A stretch of DNA of 14,474 nt from Lysobacteraceae bacterium (GCA_011682665.1 JAACEG010000011.1:1-14474), one strand, 5' to 3'. Shown: positions 1 to 6,527, counted from the stretch's first letter. Made by a program: numbers and translations. Notes: generated by a model not told the origin, from the letters alone.

Positions 1-2
1 CT

Positions 3-191
3 GTAAAAATAAAAATGAATAATCAAGGCGATTATTCTCGCGAAGCCTATGAAAATTTTATTGATGAAGCTATCAGCGACTTTATGAAAAAGGGGATACT
101 TACTGATGATGATAATACAGAAATGATGAAAGACAAACTTATTTTGCAATACAAAAATATTCTGAATGAAATGACTAAAAATAATATTTAG
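3..191 (+). CDS. Unrecognised small protein, 3' end
   Basis: The frame is open to the left edge and ends at TAG 189-191. The first ATG is at 15, which would give 58 residues, but the frame continues upstream of it, so this may be the C-terminus of a longer protein cut by the window. The visible part is hydrophilic and looks helical, with many Asp, Glu, Asn and Lys residues (for example EAYENFIDEAISDFMKKG near residues 10-27), and has no Cys, no membrane segment and no motif I recognise. It is on the same strand as gyrA but separated from it by about 290 bases with a repeat and a terminator-like hairpin, so it is probably not in the same transcript. No function is assigned. That it is coding rests only on the open frame and its plausible composition. 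Confidence 0.5.
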   Translation, partial: VKIKMNNQGDYSREAYENFIDEAISDFMKKGILTDDDNTEMMKDKLILQYKNILNEMTKNNI

Positions 192-259
192 GATATAGAA
201 AATCAAAATTATTTTTGCTTGTCTTCCGGCGAGGCAGGGATATTATTTTTTTGTTTAAA

Positions 260-397
260 TAGGAATTGGTGATAGACTCCATTTCTACTGTAAATTCCAA
301 ATTTTGGTCAAATTTTCTAAAAATCTTTTTAGCTTAGATAATGATATTTTTTTTAATTACAAAATTTGCAAAAATTTTAAGTCTATGATAAATTACA
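260..397. repeat. Decayed copy of the MITE-like element (copy C)
   Basis: The stretch aligns with the two good copies at 6528-6717 and 11181-11371. The left end at 261-280 resembles their terminal repeat (12 of 20 bases by eye). It is followed by TTTCTACTG at 282-290 and then TTTTGGTCAAATTTTCT at about 303-319, both shared with them. An imperfect inverted match to the left end lies at 381-396 (12 of 16 bases). The inner part that forms a G+C-rich hairpin in the good copies is missing, which makes this copy about 50 bases shorter. No clear target duplication remains. It accounts for much of the 192-479 gap. Confidence 0.6.
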
Positions 398-436
398 TAC
401 AGGCAAAGAGAATATATATTGTATAAAGATTAAAAT

Positions 437-468
437 AAAAAAACGGCCGTCGTTTTTTTTATTTTTTT
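437..468 (+). terminator. Terminator-like hairpin in the gyrA leader
   Basis: Seven A and CG (437-445) pair with CG and seven T (451-459) around a short loop, with an 8-base palindrome ACGGCCGT at the centre, followed by T-rich sequence to 468. It has the form of an intrinsic terminator for the gene upstream, although the stem is mostly A-T. It ends only about 12 bases before the gyrA ATG, leaving no room for a promoter between them, so it could instead act on gyrA as a leader hairpin. Confidence 0.5.
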
Positions 469-479
469 AAAAAATTTTT

Positions 480-2999
480 ATGAAAAAAAACAAAAATAAC
501 AATATAAACAAAGAAAATGGAGTAACAAAAGAAAATTTGCCAGTTGGCGGAGCAGATGGCGAGGGAAAAATAAAAAATTTAGCGATTGTTAATGAAATGA
601 AAGAATCATATCTTGATTATGCAATGAGCGTAATAGTCTCTCGCGCCTTGCCTGACGCGCGTGACGGATTAAAGCCAGTTCATAGAAGAATATTATACGC
701 TATGTGGAATATCGGGCTGAAACATACCGCTAAATTTAGAAAATCAGCCACAGTAGTTGGAGAAGTTTTAGGTAAATACCATCCTCATGGAGATGCGGCT
801 GTTTACGAAAGTATGGTAAGAATGGCACAAGATTTTTCTTTGCGTTACCCCTTAGTAAAAGGACAAGGAAATTTTGGATCAATAGACGGAGATAAAGCGG
901 CCGCCATGAGATATACAGAAGCAAAATTAGAACAAATTACTGAAGAATCTTTAAAAGATATTGATAAAGATACAATTGATTTTATTCCTAATTATGATGG
1001 CAGCCAAAAAGAACCGAAAATTTTGCCCTCCAAATTGCCAATGCTTTTATTAAATGGAAGCCTAGGAATTGCCGTTGGCATGGCAACAAATATCCCTCCG
1101 CATAATTTAGGAGAACTTATAGATGCAATTGAATATTTAATTGATAATCCGAACTCAACTTCTGATGATCTTAACCAATTTGTTAAAGGTCCTGACTTTC
1201 CCACAGGAGGGATAATTTATAATAAAAAAGAAATTAAAGAAGCCTACAACACTGGACGGGGAAAAGTAACAATGCGAGCTAAAACTGAAATAGTAGAAAC
1301 AAAAACAAGCCAATTTAGAATTATTATAACAGAAATTCCTTATCAAGTTAATAAAGCGACTCTCATAGAAAAAATTGCCGAATTAGTAAAAAATAAAAAA
1401 ATAGAAGGGATTAAAGATTTACGCGATGAATCAAAAGGATTAGAAGATATAAGAATTGTTATTGAATTAAAACGCGATTCTTATCCTAAAAAAATATTGA
1501 ATCGTTTATTTAAGCTCACTCCTTTGCAAGAAAATTTTAATTTTAATATGCTTGCTTTGGTTAATGGAATAGAGCCTAAAATATTAACTTTAAAAACAGC
1601 CTTAGAAGAGCATATCAAACATAGGTTAATAGTCATTGAAAGAAGATGCAAGTTTGAGTTGCGAAAAGCTCTTGAGAGAGCGCATATTTTAGAAGGGCTA
1701 AAAATTGCTTTGGACAACATTGACGCTGTTATCAAGGTAATCAAAAAATCAAAAAATAAAGAAGAAGCGAAGTTTAATTTAATGGAAAAATTTAAACTTT
1801 CCGAAAAACAATCCATTGCTATTTTAGAAATGAAATTACAAAATTTAGCAAATTTGGAAAGGATGAAAATTGAAAACGAACTAAAAGAAAAGAAAAAAAT
1901 TATCAAAGAGTTAAAAAAAATATTGTCTTCTAAAAAGCTAATGTTAAATATAGTAAAAGATGAATTAAAAGAAATTAAAGAAAAATTTGCAGACGAACGA
2001 AGAACGAAAATTGTTGCTGGAGCTGTTGGAGAATTTTCAGAAGAAGACTTAGTGCCAAATGAATCAACTATTATTACGATAACACGCGATGGTTATATTA
2101 AAAGGATGTCTCCTGATAATTTTAAAACACAATCTCGCGGAGGTAAGGGCGTTATTGGGCTAACAACAAAAGAGAAAGATTTGGTAGAACATTTTTTTAC
2201 AGCCATGACCCATTCGGACATTTTATTTTTTACAACCAAAGGAAGAGTTTTTCAATTAAAAGGTTATGACATTCCGCAAGCAGCCCGTCAGTCAAAGGGT
2301 CGCGCAATTGTGAATTTTTTACAATTAGGACCTAATGAACTTGTTTCAGCTGTTTTGCCTTTTGATGAGCTGAAAGGATATAGATATATAATAATGCAAA
2401 CAAAAAAAGGGTTGATCAAAAAAACCAAGATTTCAGATTTTATTAATTTAAGAAAAAGTGGGTTAATAGCGATTAAACTTAGAAACGATGATGTATTAGA
2501 ATGGGTTAATCCTTCTACTGGCAAAGATAATGTTATCATTGCAACATCTTTTGGGCAAGCTATAAAATTCAATGAAAAAAATGTTCGCGCTATGGGCAGA
2601 AACGCTAGCGGAGTTAAAGGAATAAGATTAAAAAAAGACGACGAAGTTGTTGGAATGGATGTTATTGACGCGCAAGTAAAAGAAAAGAATTTGCAAGTTT
2701 TAGCAATTAGCAAAAACGGCTTTGGTAAAAAGACCAAATTATCAGAATATCGTTTGCAATCAAGGGGCGGTTCAGGAATAAAAACAGCAAAAATAACAAC
2801 AAAAACTGGAAAATTAATCGCTATGGTAATTGTGAATTCTAAAGATTTAGATGAAGACATTATTATTATTTCAAAACTTGGGCAAATTATTAGACTTCCC
2901 TTAAAATCCGTTAATTCTTCAAGAAGATCAACCCAGGGTGTAAAATTAATGAGATTTAAGAATAAAGAAGACGAAGTTGCTAATATAACATTTATATAA
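480..2999 (+). CDS. gyrA: DNA gyrase subunit A
   Basis: GyrA cuts and rejoins DNA in the A2B2 gyrase that adds negative supercoils using ATP. The 839 residues fit the family (800-900). The breakage-reunion domain covers about residues 35-510: [20 protein letters not shown] at 43-62, the helix around [10 protein letters not shown] at 101-110, and the catalytic tyrosine Y145 in [11 protein letters not shown] long charged coiled coil lies around 380-505. The C-terminal DNA-wrapping domain begins near 510 and has a GyrA box QSRGGKG at 551-557, which argues for GyrA over ParC. The position of E. coli Ser83 is Ala106 and that of Asp87 is Glu110. A charged N-terminal extension of about 23 residues precedes the family start; the first ATG was kept because the frame is open and no later start is better. 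There is no Shine-Dalgarno sequence. gyrB is not in the window. Confidence 0.96.
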   Translation: MKKNKNNNINKENGVTKENLPVGGADGEGKIKNLAIVNEMKESYLDYAMSVIVSRALPDARDGLKPVHRRILYAMWNIGLKHTAKFRKSATVVGEVLGKYHPHGDAAVYESMVRMAQDFSLRYPLVKGQGNFGSIDGDKAAAMRYTEAKLEQITEESLKDIDKDTIDFIPNYDGSQKEPKILPSKLPMLLLNGSLGIAVGMATNIPPHNLGELIDAIEYLIDNPNSTSDDLNQFVKGPDFPTGGIIYNKKEIKEAYNTGRGKVTMRAKTEIVETKTSQFRIIITEIPYQVNKATLIEKIAELVKNKKIEGIKDLRDESKGLEDIRIVIELKRDSYPKKILNRLFKLTPLQENFNFNMLALVNGIEPKILTLKTALEEHIKHRLIVIERRCKFELRKALERAHILEGLKIALDNIDAVIKVIKKSKNKEEAKFNLMEKFKLSEKQSIAILEMKLQNLANLERMKIENELKEKKKIIKELKKILSSKKLMLNIVKDELKEIKEKFADERRTKIVAGAVGEFSEEDLVPNESTIITITRDGYIKRMSPDNFKTQSRGGKGVIGLTTKEKDLVEHFFTAMTHSDILFFTTKGRVFQLKGYDIPQAARQSKGRAIVNFLQLGPNELVSAVLPFDELKGYRYIIMQTKKGLIKKTKISDFINLRKSGLIAIKLRNDDVLEWVNPSTGKDNVIIATSFGQAIKFNEKNVRAMGRNASGVKGIRLKKDDEVVGMDVIDAQVKEKNLQVLAISKNGFGKKTKLSEYRLQSRGGSGIKTAKITTKTGKLIAMVIVNSKDLDEDIIIISKLGQIIRLPLKSVNSSRRSTQGVKLMRFKNKEDEVANITFI

Positions 3000-3080
3000 T
3001 TTGTAACTGCGAACCAATTTAGTAATGGTTTTGATAGTTTTAAAAAAATTTTAAATTAAGAATAAGAAAGCAGGGGGATA

Positions 3081-3184
3081 ATTTTCAATTTACAATTTTC
3101 TTGCCTGCCGGCAGGCAGGCAATTTACAATACCCGATAGTAGAAATTTCGTTTCACTACAGGGCAGGCAATTTTCAATGATTCA
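3081..3184. repeat. Dispersed palindromic repeat, copy 1
   Basis: The sequence from about 3128 to 3182 (CCCGATAGTA, a TTTCGTTTCACTACAGGG core, then GCAGGCAATTTTCAATGATT) recurs in reverse complement at 5308-5383 with only a few changes. This copy carries about 27 extra bases at about 3101-3127, which form a small hairpin of TTGCCTGCC and GGCAGGCAA around GGCA. The flanks are built of AATTG/CAATT units. It is the main content of the 3000-3419 gap after gyrA. A weak hairpin at 3012-3030 (AACCA/TGGTT) just after the gyrA stop might terminate gyrA, but I would not rely on it. Confidence 0.75.
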
Positions 3185-3305
3185 ATTTTCAAATAATAAA
3201 TAATAGCTTGGAAATTAGAAATTTTGTTAATGTCTTGCCTTTTTGGTTTTATCACTAAATTGATTAGATAATATATACAAATATCATCCAAAAGAATATA
3301 GTCTA

Positions 3306-3333
3306 TTGATTTTTTTATTTATTATGATAATAT
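3306..3333 (+). promoter_or_regulatory. Possible sigma-70-type promoter before the broken small gene
   Basis: TTGATT (3306-3311) and TAATAT (3328-3333) are 16 bases apart, about 85 bases before the start of the broken gene. In DNA this rich in A and T such matches arise often by chance, so this is a weak suggestion. Confidence 0.25.
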
Positions 3334-3405
3334 TCTTATTAAGTTAAATAATTTAAAAATAAAATTTTATGCTTGAAGGATTTGAGTTTAAAAACACAAA
3401 CGACC

Positions 3406-3411
3406 AGGAGG
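3406..3411 (+). promoter_or_regulatory. Ribosome binding site of the broken small gene
   Basis: A perfect AGGAGG lies 8 bases before ATG 3420. It decides that start over the in-frame ATG at 3369. Strong sites like this are rare in the window; only the HU gene has another. Confidence 0.7.
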
Positions 3412-3419
3412 AACAGAAC

Positions 3420-3644
3420 ATGGAAAAAACTCGTTCAAAGCAAGAAGCCCAAGAAGACCTTTTTGAAAAATTTGGAATAAAAAAACTTCTGATTTTCAGA
3501 AAGCATTGATGGAGGGTCACATTAAGGAAGCAGAAGAATGGTTAAATTACATAGTTGACAACAAAGACGACTCCTCAATATCAGGCAACTTGGGATTCAT
3601 GGCTGACAGACAGAAAATCTGAGATAAAAGAAATCAAAAAATAA
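3420..3644 (+). pseudogene. Small acidic protein gene broken by two frameshifts
   Basis: Three pieces in sequence give one plausible protein of about 75 residues. The first frame runs MEKTRSKQEAQEDLFEKFG to about 3488. The second, one base back, continues DFQKALMEGHIKEAEEWLNY and IVDNKDD (from 3491). The third returns to the first frame at 3576 with QYQATWDSWLTDRKSEIKE and stops at TAA 3642-3644. The pattern fits loss of one base near 3488 and two bases near 3573, which would restore K-L-S-D-F and D-D-F-P-Q-Y at the joins. The E-A-E-E-W-L, N-K and W-D-S-W-L-x-D-R-K pattern is one I associate loosely with short proteins of unknown function in Parcubacteria genomes; that memory is not checked. 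No function is assigned. Sequencing error is possible, but two separate frame breaks in 75 codons favour real decay. Confidence 0.65.
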
Positions 3645-3750
3645 AATCAGATTTAGGAAAGAATGATAAGACAAAAAATTTTGCCATTATTTCCACTTTT
3701 TTGTTTATTAAGTTATTATTCTTATTTAGTTATTTAGTTTAAAAAATAAA

Positions 3751-3840
3751 TCCAGTTTATAATTGTAAATTTCTAATTGTAAATTGTTTAATAAGTCCAG
3801 TTTATAATTGATAATTGTAAATTGATAATTGAAAATTGAT
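3751..3840. repeat. A+T-rich short repeats upstream of rpmF
   Basis: The 15-mer TCCAGTTTATAATTG occurs at 3751-3765 and 3796-3810, embedded in runs of AATTGTAAATTG and AATTGAAAATTG units that reach to within a few bases of the rpmF start. The same kind of unit precedes rpmG (5360-5383). It is probably slippage or duplication of intergenic DNA; no regulatory role can be read from it. Confidence 0.6.
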
Positions 3841-3845
3841 ATTAT

Positions 3846-4097
3846 ATGTCAGTACCTAAAAAACGTCGTACAAAATCATCAGTTAAAAGAAGGCAATCGC
3901 ATGATGCTTTAAAAAAAATAAATCTTTCTAAGTGTCCAAAATGCAAGCAACCAGTATTATCTCATACTGTTTGCAAAAATTGCGGAACATATAAAGGCAG
4001 ACAAGTTTTGAAAATCGTAGATTCAAAAAATAGAAAAAAAGAAAAAGAAAAAGAAAAAGAAAAGGAGAGAAAGAAAAAAAAGAAAGAAAAAAAATAA
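3846..4097 (+). CDS. rpmF: 50S ribosomal protein L32 with a Lys/Glu tail
   Basis: L32 is a small zinc-ribbon protein of the large ribosomal subunit. The N-terminus MSVPKKRRTKSSVKRRQSHD is typical, and the ribbon is C30-P-K-C33 with C43-K-N-C46. The family is usually 55-65 residues; this one has 83 because it ends in about 20 residues of almost only Lys and Glu (from about residue 61), encoded by tandem AAAGAA-like units at about 4036-4093 that look prone to slippage. The tail is probably unstructured and may touch rRNA; that is inference. The start is the ATG before the conserved S-V-P-K motif, with no Shine-Dalgarno sequence. nusB follows after 53 bases and may share the transcript. Confidence 0.95.
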   Translation: MSVPKKRRTKSSVKRRQSHDALKKINLSKCPKCKQPVLSHTVCKNCGTYKGRQVLKIVDSKNRKKEKEKEKEKERKKKKKEKK

Positions 4098-4150
4098 CTT
4101 TTTTAGTTTATTATTTTTTTGTTATTATTTAAAAGCTAAAAGCTAATAAT

Positions 4151-4678
4151 ATGTCTAATCGTCATCTTGGAAGGATAATAGCTATGCAAACTTTATATCA
4201 AATAGATTTTCGCAATCCTTTTCATTTAGATTATGAACAATTTAAAAACGAGACCGTTCTTAAAAATATAAAAAAAATAGTAGATAAAAATATAAAATTG
4301 TTTGCTCCTGGAATAGATGAAAAAAATTTTATTAAAAATATAATAGTAGGAGTTATTAAAAATTTAATTGAAATTGATAAAAAAATAACAAAATACGCGC
4401 CTGAATGGCCTCTTAACAAAATTACAAATATAGATAGAAATGTTTTGCGTATTGGAATTTATGAATTATATTATGATAAAAGCATTCCGGCTAAAGTAGC
4501 GATCAATGAAGCAATAGAATTAGCAAAAACTTTTGGCGGATCCTCTTCTGGGAAATTTGTTAACGGAGTTTTAGGAAGTATTTACAAAAATTTTGAAAAA
4601 AAGTTTTCTGTTATTACAAACGAAGCGAAGCCAGATGTCATGGGTGGCCATCCGACAGAGCGACAATCACATGAATAA
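4151..4678 (+). CDS. nusB: Transcription antitermination factor NusB
   Basis: NusB binds boxA RNA with S10 (NusE) and helps RNA polymerase through rRNA operons. The all-helical fold is recognisable from [17 protein letters not shown] near the N-terminus, [20 protein letters not shown] at 83-102, and [19 protein letters not shown] at 112-130, followed by [17 protein letters not shown], where the family normally ends. A further tail of about 25 residues follows. Codons 154-175 are read from a dispersed palindromic repeat (4608-4679), so the natural stop seems to have been displaced by a repeat insertion. The core is complete and should be functional. There is no Shine-Dalgarno sequence; AAAGCTAAAAGCTAA, a short tandem repeat, precedes the ATG. 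The gene follows rpmF by 53 bases. Confidence 0.95.
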   Translation: MSNRHLGRIIAMQTLYQIDFRNPFHLDYEQFKNETVLKNIKKIVDKNIKLFAPGIDEKNFIKNIIVGVIKNLIEIDKKITKYAPEWPLNKITNIDRNVLRIGIYELYYDKSIPAKVAINEAIELAKTFGGSSSGKFVNGVLGSIYKNFEKKFSVITNEAKPDVMGGHPTERQSHE

Positions 4679-4679
4679 A
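4608..4679. repeat. Dispersed repeat overlapping the 3' end of nusB
   Basis: The start CTGTTATTACAAACGAAGCG matches, at nearly every base, the widespread bacterial repeat I recall as CTGTCATTGCGAACGAAGCG. A related unit in the opposite orientation lies at 4759-4795. The end (GCGACAATCACATGAATA) also resembles GAGCAATCCCATGAATA at 4729-4745. The repeat is read in frame as the last 22 codons of nusB. Confidence 0.65.
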
Positions 4680-4695
4680 CTCTTTATTATTGTGA

Positions 4696-4732
4696 GCTCC
4701 GCCTCCACCAATTGGCGGAGATGGGGCGGAGC
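4696..4732. repeat. Nested G+C-rich hairpin
   Basis: GCTCCGCC (4696-4703) pairs with GGCGGAGC (4725-4732), and inside it CTCC-A-CCAATTGG-C-GGAG (4703-4720) folds on itself. It is far richer in G+C than its surroundings, follows the nusB stop by less than 20 bases, and is probably another dispersed repeat. It could slow or end transcription, but no T run follows. Confidence 0.6.
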
Positions 4733-4845
4733 AATCCCATGAATATTATCCCAATCTTGGGATTGCTTCGTCATTCCTCCTCGCGCAATGACAGGATTTT
4801 TTTTGGGATTGTCTACCTGCCAGCAGGTTCCTCCTCGCAATGATA
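4731..4845. repeat. Pair of CATTGCGA-type palindromic repeats
   Basis: GCAATCCCA (4731-4739) and TGGGATTGC (4758-4766) form a 9-bp hairpin. Two related units follow at about 4759-4795 and 4805-4845. Read on the - strand they contain TGTCATTGCGCGAGGAGGAA and ATCATTGCGAGGAGGAACC, ending in CAATCCC. The second holds CCTGCCAGCAGG. Together with the nusB tail repeat they fill most of the 4679-4925 gap. An open frame on the - strand here (4667-4912) is only repeat sequence. Confidence 0.6.
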
Positions 4846-4925
4846 AAAAGAAACGGAATTGCGGAATTTGTCTTGTCAGATAATAGGACAGTTCCTTCTC
4901 GCCCAAAGACAATACTATTTTTATT

Positions 4926-4964
4926 TATCGTTGTAGCTCAGTAGTAAAGCATCCAGCGCGTTTA
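4926..4964 (+). pseudogene. Decayed tRNA-like fragment
   Basis: TAGCTCAGTAGTAAAGCATCC (4934-4954, less one base) matches the D arm and start of the anticodon arm of the tRNA-Thr(GGT) that follows at 5020, with a few small deletions. No acceptor pairing, proper anticodon stem or T arm can be traced after it. The bases up to 5019 contain two small hairpins instead: AGAGG/CCTCT around 4971-4985, and CTTG/CAAG around 5001-5012. The best reading is a degenerate duplicate of a tRNA 5' half. A functional tRNA with unusual arms seems unlikely. Confidence 0.4.
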
Positions 4965-5019
4965 AGATAAAGAGGGGACTCCTCTGGTGATAAAAGTCTT
5001 CTTGTTAGCAAGACCCTAA

Positions 5020-5092
5020 GCCGAGATAGCTCAGTTGGTAGAGCGCATCCATGGTAAGGATGAGGTCATGGGTTCAAATCCCATTTTCGGCT
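5020..5092 (+). tRNA. tRNA-Thr(GGT)
   Basis: A complete cloverleaf: acceptor GCCGAGA (5020-5026) with TTTCGGC (5085-5091, one G-T pair), D arm GCTC...GAGC, anticodon stem CATCC/GGATG with loop ATGGTAA (anticodon GGT), and T arm ATGGG-TTCAAAT-CCCAT. The discriminator is T5092 and no CCA is encoded, so the CCA end must be added by the nucleotidyltransferase. It reads ACC and ACU codons. Confidence 0.95.
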
Positions 5093-5123
5093 CTAGCTGA
5101 TTAAAAGTACCGGTCATAATCAT

Positions 5124-5200
5124 GCCAGCGTAGCTCAGTTGGTTAGAGCAACTGTTTTGTAAACAGTAGGTCACGGGTTCGAATCCCTTCGCTGGCTCCA
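5124..5200 (+). tRNA. tRNA-Thr(TGT)
   Basis: Acceptor GCCAGCG (5124-5130) pairs with CGCTGGC (5190-5196), the anticodon stem is ACTGT/ACAGT with loop TTTGTAA (anticodon TGT), and the T arm is ACGGG-TTCGAAT-CCCTT with weak end pairing. The discriminator T5197 is followed by an encoded CCA (5198-5200), unlike the other three tRNAs here. It lies 31 bases after tRNA-Thr(GGT), so the two are probably co-transcribed. Confidence 0.95.
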
Positions 5201-5248
5201 AAAATTTTTAATAAACTAATTAATATCACATTACAATTTTTATAATTT

Positions 5249-5272
5249 TCCCCATGGGGAGTTAGAGAGGGG
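5249..5272. repeat. CCCC/GGGG palindrome followed by AGTTAGAG
   Basis: TCCCCATGGGGA followed by GTTAGAGAGGGGC. The core GGGGAGTTAGAG recurs at 13618-13629 beside tRNA-Arg. It is likely a small dispersed repeat following tRNA genes. There is no T run, so it is not a convincing terminator. Confidence 0.45.
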
Positions 5273-5307
5273 CATTTATAAATATTATTTAATATTTTAA
5301 AAATTAA

Positions 5308-5383
5308 ATCATTGAAAATTGCCTGCCCTGTAGTGAAACGAAGTTTTTACTATCGGGGATTGAAAATTGTAAATTGAAAATTA
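5308..5383. repeat. Dispersed palindromic repeat, copy 2 (inverted)
   Basis: This is the reverse complement of 3081-3184 without the 27-base hairpin insertion of that copy. The core GCCTGCCCTGTAGTGAAACG and ACTATCGGGGATTGAAAATT is shared with few differences. It ends about 10 bases before the rpmG start, so it forms the immediate upstream region of that gene. Confidence 0.75.
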
Positions 5384-5393
5384 CCGCATTATT

Positions 5394-5549
5394 ATGTCTC
5401 AAGAAAATTTAATAAAATTAGAATGTTCCAAATGCCATAGAATAAATTATTATTCTCAAAAAAATAAAAAAACAATAAAAAATCGTTTAGAACTAAAAAA
5501 ATATTGCAAATTTTGCAAAGCGCATACGCTTCATAAAGAAACAAAATAA
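5394..5549 (+). CDS. rpmG: 50S ribosomal protein L33
   Basis: A 51-residue protein of the large ribosomal subunit, the usual length for L33. It has the L33 zinc-ribbon pattern: [18 protein letters not shown] places C11-S-K-C14 near the N-terminus, and [17 protein letters not shown] places C38-K-F-C41 near the end, with the K-Y-C-x-x-C-x-x-H-T-x-H-x-E ending typical of the family. All four cysteines are kept, so it is the zinc-binding form. The ATG at 5394 is the only sensible start, and no Shine-Dalgarno sequence precedes it. uppS begins 18 bases after the stop, so the two are probably one transcript. Confidence 0.93.
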   Translation: MSQENLIKLECSKCHRINYYSQKNKKTIKNRLELKKYCKFCKAHTLHKETK

Positions 5550-5567
5550 TTCTTTATAAAATAAATT

Positions 5568-6266
5568 ATGTCTAAAAACATAAACCATTTAGGAATCATA
5601 ATGGATGGAAATAGGCGATGGGCAAGAAGTAAAGGTTTCTCAACTTTAAAAGGACATCGTAAAGGATATGATAAAGTTAAGGAAATTGGAGAGTTATGTT
5701 TAAAAAAAGGAATAAAAATTTTAACTGTTTACGCTTTCTCAACTGAAAATTGGCATAGATCAAAAAAAGAAGTTAGATATTTAATGAAATTGCTAAAAAA
5801 CGCGATGATAAACGAAATAGAATATTTTAAAAAACAAAATATACGTGTGCGTATTATTGGAAGAATCTCTGATTTATCATTGGATATGCAAAAAAGTATT
5901 AAAAAAATGGAACAAGCAACTAAAAATGGCAAGAAAGGTTTTTTAAATATTGCTATCAGCTATGGAGGAAGAACAGAAATTGTTAATGCTATAAAAAAAA
6001 TTATAAAAGAAAAAATACCTCTTGACAAAATAACAGAAGAAATAGTGAATAATAAACTTTATACTGCGGGATTGCCTGACCCTGACCTAATTGTTAGGAC
6101 GTCTGGAGAGCAAAGGCTTTCTGGTTTTCTTCTTTGGCAATCATCATATAGCGAGCTTTATTTTCCAGATGTTTACTGGCCTGATTTTTCTGAAGATGAT
6201 TTAGACAAGGCGCTTAATTGGTTTAAAAATCGTAAAAGAAGATTTGGCGGAGATACAAATAAATAA
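5568..6266 (+). CDS. uppS: Isoprenyl transferase (undecaprenyl diphosphate synthase)
   Basis: A cis-prenyltransferase that extends farnesyl diphosphate with isopentenyl diphosphate to make the C55 lipid carrier for cell-wall sugars; it works at the inner face of the membrane. The 232 residues fit the family. Motifs in order: HLGIIMDGNRRWAR at 7-20 with the diphosphate- and Mg-binding Asp13, TVYAFSTENW at 53-62, a NIAISYGGRTEIVNA segment at 127-141, and RTSGEQRLSGFLLWQSSYSE at 177-196 with the arginines that bind isopentenyl diphosphate. All key residues are present. There is no Shine-Dalgarno sequence. It follows rpmG by 18 bases and is followed 5 bases later by tRNA-Glu and a terminator. The usual partner cdsA is not next to it. 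Confidence 0.96.
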   Translation: MSKNINHLGIIMDGNRRWARSKGFSTLKGHRKGYDKVKEIGELCLKKGIKILTVYAFSTENWHRSKKEVRYLMKLLKNAMINEIEYFKKQNIRVRIIGRISDLSLDMQKSIKKMEQATKNGKKGFLNIAISYGGRTEIVNAIKKIIKEKIPLDKITEEIVNNKLYTAGLPDPDLIVRTSGEQRLSGFLLWQSSYSELYFPDVYWPDFSEDDLDKALNWFKNRKRRFGGDTNK

Positions 6267-6271
6267 TTTTA

Positions 6272-6343
6272 GCCGCTATCGTCTAGGGGTTAGGACGTCG
6301 CCCTCTCACGGCGAAAACATGGGTTCAATTCCCGTTAGCGGTA
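6272..6343 (+). tRNA. tRNA-Glu(CTC)
   Basis: Acceptor GCCGCTA (6272-6278) pairs with TAGCGGT (6336-6342), leaving a G-T pair at the first position. The anticodon stem TCGCC/GGCGA has loop CTCTCAC (anticodon CTC), and the T arm is ATGGG-TTCAATT-CCCGT. The discriminator is A6343 and CCA is not encoded. It reads GAG; a TTC isoacceptor for GAA should exist elsewhere in the genome. Confidence 0.93.
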
Positions 6344-6344
6344 C

Positions 6345-6376
6345 AAAAAACCATAATATTTTTATGGCTTTTTTAT
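6345..6376 (+). terminator. Intrinsic terminator after tRNA-Glu
   Basis: AAAAAACCATAA (6345-6356) pairs with TTATGG-C-TTTTTT (6362-6374), apart from one bulged C, around loop TATTT, giving a stem followed by a T tract. It starts 2 bases after the tRNA and probably ends the rpmG-uppS-tRNA-Glu transcript. Confidence 0.75.
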
Positions 6377-6420
6377 TAAGAAAATCTATTATTAACTTTT
6401 TAAATTTTTTTTAACTTTTT

Positions 6421-6467
6421 TAATTATTGTAAAATAGACGTAGTCGCGTTTGTTTTACAATAATTTA
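6421..6467. other. A+T-rich inverted repeat upstream of infB
   Basis: AATTATTGTAAAA (6422-6434) pairs perfectly with TTTTACAATAATT (6453-6465), and the arms extend with one gap into the flanking A/T runs. The 18-base loop holds GACGTAGTCGCG, unusually rich in G+C for this region. It could be an operator, the end of a lost element or a weak hairpin of the infB leader; the sequence does not decide. Together with the terminator and the element at 6528-6717 it accounts for most of the 6344-6812 gap. In 6724-6812 I see only A+T-rich sequence. Confidence 0.5.
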
Positions 6468-6527
6468 AAAAAATTTAAAAGAGAAAAAATTTACGTGTTA
6501 ATATATATTAAAATGTTTAAATATTTA

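Noticed and set aside
1481..1906. Long - strand frame inside gyrA, and similar ones inside infB and rny
   Set aside because: These are shadows of A+T-rich coding sequence on the opposite strand, with Phe/Ser/Ile-rich composition and no motif.
3751..3840. Repeated AATTG-containing units as a CRISPR array or iteron origin
   Set aside because: The units are short, irregular and low in complexity, with no constant spacers.
4667..4912. Open frame of 81 codons on the - strand
   Set aside because: It consists of the palindromic repeats after nusB read through, with no family likeness.
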